From positions 3,038,001 to 3,102,000 of the forward strand of contig OZ316892.1 of assembly GCA_973895155.1 (NCBI GenBank): 64,000 nucleotides of DNA. Direction: 5' to 3'. The notes beneath the pieces were generated by a model. That model worked only from the letters and a program-made list of their open reading frames with translations, did no database searches and had not been told where the DNA came from. Positions 55,301-64,000 of the stretch are shown here, piece by piece. Each line of letters begins with the position of its first letter. Within the stretch, counting starts at the first letter, position 1. Made by a program: the position numbers and the translations under genes. The stretch comes from Marsupella aquatica (taxonomy: Eukaryota > Marchantiophyta).

Positions 55301-58300
55301 GTTGGATTGTAGTGGGTCCCTAGCCTATTGATTGCCAGTGTCATACAGTCTCTGTCTAGTTTTTTAGAAAACCTCTCGGATAGATCTAACAATCTGACAG
55401 AGACTACATCCTAGATGTTAGCTGACACATTTACAAGTGTTGATCGTCTGCTGGTTACGTTAGTCGCTCCTTAGCCGTTGATTGTTTCTGGTGTTTTGGC
55501 TTGGTTGTCCCATACATTGCTATGGGAAATTGATGGCACAATTGTCCGGTTGTTCTTGTAAAAAATGCCCCTGAGACTCGTTGCTAATTTATAGGAAATT
55601 TGAAAAGCCATTAAACGGTATCATAGAAACAATGGAAATTGTGCAAAATGGGGGGGATCAATCAAACCCATGGGATCAAAGCCCAGAAACAACCATCACT
55701 GTTAACATCTACCTCATACCTGGTGATGAGAAAGAGAGATGCCAACCATTACATGGCCAAAGAAAGCTGAAGAACAAAATAAGCCAGAGACTGTCCAACA
55801 ACAGCAAATAAAACAAAACCCTACTGGGCAGCAAATTGAAAAGCCCTGTACAGTTCTGAAGTAAACCACATAAGAGTAATAGGGCTATAAGTATGGTGAA
55901 TCTCTGAGCCCACTGTCAAGTCAGCTAAGGGCCACTTTTTAATTCACACCCATCTCCCCTCCCTCTCGTGTAGCAAGAGGAGGTGAGGTGAGGCGAGAGA
56001 ACTGTACTTCACTTCCTATGTCCCACCCCCTTTGCAAGAATCGATGCAGGAGGTGATGGTGTGGGTGATGGAAAACTACACTAAGGCTACAAACAGAGCA
56101 TAGAGGTAGAAAGAAGAGGTGAATAATAATGCGTAATGATGATGTTGTGGATTCAAATGTACTATGTGGAGAAGGCCCAACTAAAAGGAGGCTGGATGGA
56201 GGACGAAGGAGGATGTGATTCGCATTATTGCTGCACGCTATAACTCCACCAATTGCTTTTGGGGGTCAATTATCCTCTAAAAAACCTGTCATGTGCATAG
56301 GACTTAGCTTTGATAGCAGGCAATCTTAGCCCTTCTAGAATTGGTTTGTAAAAGTGCATTGGGTAGAATAAGGTCTTCCTGGAATGATCAAACACCATAG
56401 GACAATGCCCTGACTTGAAGTCCCTGGGTTTCCTTGTTTGCCAGTCAGTGGCGCTGGAGTGTTCACCGGTCACTTTTCCTTGCAGTTGGGTTTGATTTTC
56501 CTGTGCTTTGCTGGTCTTCACTGTTGTAATCGTTTGAATATATTTGGCACACAGTCACTTTTACTTATAAACCAGTGAGAATTTTTTACTAATATGGACA
56601 ATGCTTGGGAACAAAAGAGTATCAAGTAAAGAGCATGAGGATCAAGTACAGAACTGATCTGTTTCGTACTGTTCAAGGGCCTTTCCAAAGACTAGGCCGG
56701 TTGGCCCAGCTCCACATTTCCAGCAGGCAGCAAGGCAATCCACAATGTGAACTTGATTGGTGTGTTGGGGAGCCCACCAAACTCACACATCTCTAAAGGT
56801 TACTAGGTTTGGTTACTGTAAGGAGTGAGTACCCAATCTGACAACACCCTTTTTTGCTTTAGTGCACAATCTTGAAAACCCAGGAAGGAATGCAATAGAA
56901 AGTCATAATTGTATATTGTCTTCAAAATATAGATCCAGTGACCAAAGAACCCCAGTACCTGCAAATCCTAGTTTAGTGAATGGTTGGATATGAATTTTTG
57001 CATTTTGGTTACTGGATTTGGTTAACACCATATTAGAGTAAGGCTTTCCAGTAAGGGTTGGAGATACTCTCGAAACCTGAATAATTCTGAAGGTTTTCCA
57101 CCAAGGTACTGAATGTCCTTGTGTTAGAGGAGAAGATGACAAGAATATTCTTTCTAATAGTTAGATAAACCGTGGCCATTTTTACAGGTCTTTTAGGCCA
57201 AAAATGGTAACTACCTTTCCATGAGGTGGAATTTGGCAGATTTTTGCCACTTAAAACGTTGCTCTAGAATCCAAAAGACCTGAACACAAAGCAGCAAAGC
57301 CATCTCAGTCACCTATTGGAGCTGAGCTCTTATGGCTATGTACAACACATGAAAGGAACACCAATCATAGGGCATTGACATCACCCGGAGCTTTATGGCT
57401 GGCCTTTTTCACGTTGTGTGACCCTCTTCTAGTCTTTTTGTAATAGAGAGTAACATAAAGGTATATGCTTGATGGACCCTTGCCAAAAGAAATTTAGATG
57501 ATAGGCCATTAAGAAACTTTTGTTACAAACTAAGCCCCCTTTGACACTTTTGTGTGAGATGTTCATATAAAGTTACTATAATGAATTTTTATTATATCAA
57601 TTTTTTTTTAGTTTGATATTATCACCAATAAGAGCTACTGTAAAGTTTAGAGTTAAACCATGCTTAATGACAAACTACACTGTTGGGGAAACAGTGGAGT
57701 AATGGCGGCCATTGAGCAAATTGCAAGTTCCTAAGTGAAGACAATATGGTTCATGTCTTCATGTTTGAAATTTTGTCTTTAGGTTGTTTCACAAAACCTA
57801 CACACAGGGTTTGCATAATGTTTCGGCATTTCTCTTTGTTCTTTTGTCTAAGTATGCAATGAATCCTCTACTTTTGGCCATTGGTCCCTATTGCAAAGTT
57901 TAAATATTGTATTCTCACATCTAGACCCCAAATTTGTCTAAGTATGGAAGGAACCAAAGATATTTTACTCTTGGCTGTTTTCCCTTGTTGCAACTTTCAA
58001 AAATTGTCTGTGTGAAACAAGACACCATGGACTCAATCTTAACGGGAAAAGTTTGCTAGCCTGCAAGAACTAGATTAAATGTTTAGACTAAATACTGTAC
58101 GAACCCACTATCCTATAGCGGTGGATCCCTTAAACTCTATGAGCAAGTGAAGACATAATCCATTATGTCTTTAAGCATAGACGTACACGCAGTGGACTGT
58201 GATGCAGCATGTGATGGATTGATGTGGGAAATGTAAGGTTTACCATGTGTACGGAACCTATGTAAGGGGCCTAGTTGGTAACAACATTTTTTGTGTGTGT

Positions 58301-59610
58301 GGGGGGGAGGGGGCTAGTTTGTAACAAAAGTTTAGTAGGGGCCTGTCACATAAATTTGTTTCGGCAAGGGTCCCATCAAGCATATACCTCGAGTAACATA
58401 TGAATTCTTCTTATGATTGAACGAGCCCAAATGCCCATCAGTTGCACAGAAAATGGAAGTCATTGAGACATGGAAATGTCTTGAGGCAAGTAGTGTCATG
58501 TACGCAAAGAAGTCATTGAGGGTGTTGTTGATGTCGGGATTGATGCAAAAGTGTTGTCAAAGAAAAATCTATTCACGGCGTTGCACATTAGGTTGGGCCA
58601 TGGTACCGCATGGTGCTGCAAGAGTGGGAGGAGAGAGCAGGAGATGGAAAATGAGATGCAAGGCGGAGGGAGGAGAGGGCAAAGGGACAAAGGATGTGTG
58701 TGCGCAATCAGTGCATGAGGGAGGAGGAGGGCACATAAAGGACAGGCAAGGCAGCGGCAATGGCAAGTGATGCGGAATTGCGGACTGCCCAGGCATAGGT
58801 GTCCGTGCTACAGGGATGAAAAAGGTTGCAGTCAGGGAGGGTCACGGATGGAATGGAACAGAGAAATAGCAGGCCTGCAGGGTGATTTTTTTGCATATCC
58901 GATGGTCAAGGGAAACATCTCATAAAGCAAACGGTCACGATTCATTCCCAAGGATTCTTTGTTTTGTAAGCAGATCCCCCAGAAATTCAGGTGGGGTTGC
59001 ATATAATTGTGTACAGAATATAGAACAGATGCGGACGCATGAATCTACTTTTTGTTTATTTCAAACTGCCAAAAACCAAAGCCGGGAGACATGAACCCTC
59101 AGGCAAAAAACCAAATCAAGGGGGGCCAGAAAAGTCAGGGGAAAAAGAGAGAGTTACCTTTTGGGGATGGGGAAAGAAAGAGGAAATGTCAGGTTTTATT
59201 TGACCTGTGTCAACTCGAAAAATTACTCAATCCTTTCGCTGGTCAGTATGTTTTACCCGGAATACAAGGGCATGAACGAAAAGTGAGAAAACCATACATT
59301 TGTGGGAGGACCCACCAATGATTGGCTGTGCATTATTTTGCAAAATGTTTTAATCATTGAGAAAATGAGAAAATGGATGGATTTCCAGTCCTCGCATTGG
59401 TGGAGAAAGGTAGTGTACTAGTGTAGAGTAATTCTGGGAGCCGACATGGTCCCATGTCAGACAGATGTTCTCAGGGCTGCCAGACTGCTGGATTGTTCTG
59501 TTGAGCAGATGCTTTTATCAAATCTAAATCTGGCCCCCACGATTACAATTCAGCCAGCGAGCTCTCGCCAGTAGGCACGAGCTGAGAGCAGCAGCAGCAG
59601 CTGCTGATCA
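52336..59610. other. Long intergenic, no convincing gene
   Basis: Short frames only. The partner of the TATA-containing repeat is at 53569-53645. Frames at 54031-54318 and 54315-54644 abut but show no known domain; 55581-55811 and 58417-58770 are charged chance-like frames. A purine-rich stretch lies at 58615-58760. AT-rich around 57540-57620. Confidence 0.45.
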
Positions 59611-59619
59611 GCTGATGAG

Positions 59620-60145
59620 CTTTGGAGCTTGCACTGAGCTTCCACTACTGTAGCCTTGCACTGAGGCACTACTGAGCTACCTTCGTTGAGCTTGAGTGGA
59701 CCAGCTAGCTGATGAGTGAGGGAGTGAGGACTGAGGAGTGCTGAGCAAGTGAGCTACAGTGGCGTGCCGAAACTCGAAGACGAGGACTGCAAAGCACTAT
59801 GAACCATACTGTGGCCTCGAACTGGGGCACTGGCTGAGCTACTGCTACTGTAGATTTGTTGAGCTTGAGTGGACCAGCCAGCTGATGAGTGAGGGAGTGA
59901 GGACTGAGGAGTGATGAGCAAGTGAGCTACAGTGGCGTGAGGAAACTCAACGACGGTGACTGCAAAAGTAGTACTGCGAACGAAATACGATTGTGGCGTC
60001 GATCGAACGGGGCACTGATCGAGCTTAGCTTTGAGGAGCTTGATGAGTGGAGCAGCTGCTGATGAGGAAGAGAGAGTGTGATGAGTGATGAGCAAGTGAG
60101 CTCCTGCAGTGGCGTGTCGAAATTCACGACGGTGACTGCGAAGTA
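59620..60145. repeat. ~173-bp tandem repeat, about 3 copies
   Basis: 'gttgagcttgagtggaccag' starts copies at 59685 and 59858, and a variant ('gaggagcttgatgagtgg') is at 60033. Each continues with 'tgatgagtgagggagtgagg', 'tgagcaagtgagct', 'cagtggcgtg' and 'gacggtgactgc' before a 'ggggcactg' segment. A partial copy precedes at 59620-59684. The minus strand stays open through parts of it, but the protein is a Ser-rich repeat with no domain. Confidence 0.85.
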
Positions 60146-62519
60146 AGGCAGGCAGTCAGGGAGTCCACACGGCTGTCACGGCCTGCCTACCTAACAAAAA
60201 CATTATACAAACGCTACCCTGGAAACGCGGTTCACAGTTCAGCTCCCAGTTCACCCACAGCTCGCACTCGACGCCACACCTCATCAGTCCATGCATCAGT
60301 CCAGACCGGTCAAGTCAATGGCACATCTGGTTCTCCTCCGCTTCTTGTCATTTATGATGAGCCACTGAGCCTGCTGCTGCAACTGGGCACTTGACCAGCA
60401 TCATTTCTCCGTGCCGCTGCGGTCTCTTCGGTCATGCTTTTTCTTGGAGGACCCATGCCGTGTGCTGGATTGGTGGCTCAGCTTCTTAAAAACATTTTCT
60501 CGAAATCACTGTAGTGTTACAGTAGATTCGACGGGTATCTACCAGCTTTCCTGCTTTATGATTGACAGAAAGAGAGGGGATGAGGAATTGAACTACAAAA
60601 TAATTCTGTAAAGAACTTGGAAAAGAATTTCAAAGCTGCAAGGCCTCTGACAAGTACCTCGCACGGCTGTGCTGTTCCTCTCCATGTCTTTATGCGAAAT
60701 GGTAAGGGTAAAAAAGAAACGTGTCTGACAAGAATAAATTGCTACCTGATTGCGAAAAGGATGAAGACAAATATTGATTTCAAGAAGAGGGTCTAAATTT
60801 CCTGTCAGTTGGTAAATTCTGTCCACTGTAGGACCGATGTGACAAAGGCGAGATGCCAAGTAGGCCCCGTTTCTTATGTGCTACCAGTTTCTGCTCGCAT
60901 CAAATCAACCGACTCTGCCACTGTCACCGGCTCAATTTGCTCTTCCTGAATATAACTGTATCAATACTGTTCAATCCTCTGTTCACCGTATCAAAATGTT
61001 CACTGCATCAATCAACTGTACCGCAACAGAGTACTTCACCGTATCACAGTGTTCATTCAATCATCTACTGTACTAAAATAAAATATGCAACTTCTTGACA
61101 GCCAATTATAGTTATCCTTCCATTGTATAGAACACTCTTGGATTCACTCTGTTTGCTCTAGGTTGACCAGATGTTGGTACTTATTTTTAGTTCAGTTCGA
61201 AATAAGTCTTTCATCGACTTTACTCGGTCGACAGGACAATTGCATAGCAATAAATTCCTCAGAATCGATACTGACTGGCTACCTCTGAAGATGGTTGATC
61301 TCATGTCCGATCCTTCTCCAATTCGATCGGTCTTCGTTAGCAAATATCTGGAGCTATCTACGAGCTCACCGTTCCACTCGCGCAATCACTCAATGATGGG
61401 TCAAACCCAATCCTGTACAAAACCATCACTCTTTACCGATCCTGTACAAAACCATCACTCTTTACCGATTTCCGCTAGATTCTTGCTTTCGCCACACACC
61501 TCTCTTTTTGGGTCTCAAAGTAGAACAAAGCACTAACAATCCTCAGTCAGGTTCGAGTTTCTCGTTTGTGTCCCTAAATAGAACAAAGCACAACAATCCT
61601 TAGTCAGGTTCGAGTTTTTCTCTAAAACGCTGCATCCCTACTTAGGGTTCGATCTCTTTGTATTTGCATCCCTCTGATCTGGGACACCTTTCTTTCTATG
61701 TTTACATTCTTCGGTACCAGCTCCAAGCCTTGATTCCACTTTTCTGCAACGCAGACTAAAACTTCCCCGTCACAGACATTTCTGCGCTGTCCTCTCGATA
61801 ATCTTTAGGTGTCCCTACCAATCTATCTATTAAACGTACCATGGGACATCAGAATTCTAAACGAATTCTCGCTACCTCGATTTCTGCACCAGAGCGTCTG
61901 TCGTTAATTTCACCCAAAATTGTACGGACTGTTCAGAAGAACCACATGGCATAAGTAGTACTTCAGACGAGAAGATCTGATGCAAAACGTAGAATGTAGA
62001 TTCCTATCTATCAACCATTATTTCCAACTCAGGAGTCCATGCTCTCCACTACTTCTTATCTTCTACTTGTGTTTTATCACAACCTCAGACCGATCACAGC
62101 TCGCTCCAGACTTGGAGTCCCTGCTCCAAGCAAAGACTTGACGTATGGACGACCCACAGGTCAAGTAGCAATTGATGAAGCCATCGATCTACTCATCAGA
62201 CTAAACGTTTTAGTTCTCACCATTGTGAACTTTGCCATTTCTGTTTTTTTTTAAATTAGTGTCTTGTCACTCTTTCATTCACTTAGAATGCCACAATTTT
62301 TAAGCACTGGTTAACTCAGGACAATCCGATTGCCAAAATCCTGCCCCATGTCTGCATCTGACAAGAAGGACTTCCCTCAACAAACCCAGCCCATTCTTCC
62401 CTTCTTCCCTGACCAAAGGGGTGGGTCACCTAGGGTGAGCAAGGAGCTGTAGGGGACTGGGAGAGGGCTGGCAAGGGTGGCCTCATGGTTGATTTAACTG
62501 GTGCTGGAAGAAATGTGAT
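60146..62519. other. Intergenic with small tandem duplications
   Basis: No gene recognised. A 29-bp unit ('cctgtacaaaaccatcactc') is doubled at about 61410-61468. A ~62-bp unit ('tagaacaaagcac' ... 'aggttcgagttt') is doubled at about 61520-61620. Around 60950-61075 'actgtatcaa' and 'caccgtatca' recur irregularly. Confidence 0.5.
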
Positions 62520-62544
62520 ATTCTAGTAAACTAGCTCGATACCC

Positions 62545-62790
62545 GTGCGTCTAGAAGATGTACCTGTGCAGAATATGCCATTGTGTAAGAGATGTGATGT
62601 CATTGTGCAAAAGATATCTTTATGTAAAAAACTCATTGTGGAAATTATGTTGTTTGTGAAAATAATGTCATTGTGCAAAAGATGTCATTATGTAGAAAAG
62701 TTGCTGCCAAAAATATGTTGTTGCAATAAAGTGGAACTGTGTAAACGAGGCCATTCGACAAAAGAGGAGTTGCATTTAGGGTTTTTATTG
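62545..62790. repeat. Degenerate ~20-25 bp tandem repeat
   Basis: Forms of 'tgtcattgtgcaaaagatg' recur about ten times with heavy divergence. The plus frame stays open for 84 codons and reads as a Cys/Lys/Ile repeat (SLCKK, SLCKRC, ELCKRG), which reflects the repeat rather than a known protein. 'ctcgatacccgtgcgtc' at its left edge resembles the border of dispersed plant elements. Confidence 0.6.
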
Positions 62791-63693
62791 CTAAAGTAGT
62801 TGCATAAGATGTTAATTTAATCTGTAGTTCCTTGGCACAAAAATGTCAAATCTGTAATACAACCATCTTACAATCCATGGGAGTGCTAATCATAGTTTGT
62901 GTGGGAGCTTGTGTGTGTGGAAGTCTTGTCATATTGGCTGGGGTTGTTGTTGTTGCCAGAATGTTATCATTTGGGTCACTGTTGTTATAGTGAGGGAGGA
63001 CAGAGGTTATAGCACAAGGACCCAAGATGGGTGACAATGGCCACCGCATCGTGGAGTCTAAGCATGGTTAAGCAATAGGAGGGAGAGTTTTTTGTTTTGT
63101 CTTTAAGTTTTAATGAATAACTAAATATTTTTAGTTTTTATATTCATTCAGCATTTCTCAAGGGATTTTCAATTTTATTTTTCAATTTCACTTTTAATTT
63201 AATTCTAGTGTTAATTCTGGGCAGGTGCAGGCAGGCTTAGGGCAGCTCTGGCATATATTGGGATAGGAGGAGTGTTTGGGGCGATCTGATGGTGCCAAAA
63301 AAATCAGATTATGATGAGGGGCCAGGATTATAACCTGCCTATTCTCATTTTGCAAACAGACTGAAGAACTTTATGGCAGGACAGGGTGTTATAGTGTAAT
63401 AAATAAACGGAAAAGAGTGGGAAGTTACTACTCACCAAAAAACAACATGGCAAAGTAGAAAATCTCAGATTGCAAAATTGAAGAGGCCAATCCAACTGAT
63501 AAATTCCACTTTGCACTACCCTCCTTGGAAATCCTCTTTTGTACCCTCCTTCAGATTATTTCTTGTATTCTCATTGAAGGTGATAGCAATAACTTCATTG
63601 TCAGCTTGGCCAGAGATTCTCCTATCCACTATACATTCACAGAGACTACTCCCTGTAGTGTCATTAAATGTGCCTGGGTTTTCCCCCGGCCTA
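62791..63693. other. Intergenic, no gene seen
   Basis: AT-rich with a T-rich stretch at 63090-63200. Short frames without domains. Confidence 0.4.
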
Positions 63694-63850
63694 CTGGAAT
63701 ATTGCCCTCTGTTTTCCCATTTTGGCTACTCCTTTTTTTGTCAGGGCAGGCTTTCCTGCACTCTCTGCCCCTGGAATATTTCACTCTGTTTTCACATTTT
63801 GGCTACTCCTTTTCTTGTCAGGGCAGGCTTTCCTACACTCTCTGCCCCTG
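63694..63850. repeat. 77-bp tandem duplication
   Basis: 'ctggaatatt' starts the two copies at 63694 and 63771. Both contain 'attttggctactcctttt' and 'tgtcagggcaggctttcct'. The copies differ at only a few bases. Confidence 0.9.
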
Positions 63851-64000
63851 CCCGACTGTGAATTACTGGGTTTCACTTATAATTCACTCTAACTTTTTCA
63901 CAGGGGAGTTTTGAATTTCAATTCATGGTGTCACTGGGGGCGGGATAGACCCTAAACTTTTCCTTCTCATTTTTGCTTGTAGACTGCAGACGAGATCGAG

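Overview
The window is nuclear DNA of a land plant. It carries an ABA receptor of the PYR/PYL/RCAR family, a plant-type C2H2 regulator with QALGGH-like fingers and a DLN (EAR) box, a plant VTI1 SNARE and split genes with GT-AG introns, all in AT-rich, repeat-filled intergenic DNA. Low gene density, large introns and an R2/CRE-type non-LTR element tail point to a seedless lineage (lycophyte, fern or bryophyte) with a fairly large genome; that placement is inference. Everything was read by eye, so exon borders rest on splice sites, phase and remembered family resemblance.

Layout. 1-3.9 kb: repeats only (a degenerate ~90 bp array split by a SINE with a perfect 19 bp target duplication, then a 92 bp minisatellite). 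3.9-5.4 kb: intronless PYL gene (-) with a long polypurine leader. 5.5-6.6 kb: open 3' part of a non-LTR retrotransposon (zinc knuckle plus restriction-like endonuclease). 7.2-10.5 kb: a foldback element and a MAPKKK-like kinase pseudogene with a solo LTR in its catalytic loop. 13.3-15.8 kb: SCP-2 gene (4 exons, SKL peroxisomal end, one GC-AG intron). 17.1-18.1 kb: two-exon gene for a small secreted Cys protein, with a decayed second copy of its last exon behind it. 19.9-22.0 kb: intronless TMCO4/DUF726 hydrolase gene (-). 22-26 kb: repeats. 26.1-28.3 kb: VTI1-type Qb-SNARE (-, 5 exons). 30.0-35.7 kb: RMC1/Mic1 homolog (-, 10 exons). 35.7-43.8 kb: repeats, no convincing gene. 43.8-47.2 kb: 1109-residue C2H2 repressor-like protein (-), with a CT-rich and then GC-rich upstream region to about 49.7 kb. 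49.8-64 kb: tandem and dispersed repeats, no convincing gene.

How the genes relate. VTI1 and RMC1 lie in the same direction about 1.7 kb apart and both act in late endosome/vacuole fusion: RMC1 with the MON1-CCZ1 Rab7 exchange factor, VTI1 as a SNARE of the fusion complex. The PYL protein (ABA perception) and the EAR-bearing zinc finger protein are signalling and transcription genes; nothing in the sequence ties them to their neighbours. No operon, CRISPR, rRNA or intact tRNA gene was seen.
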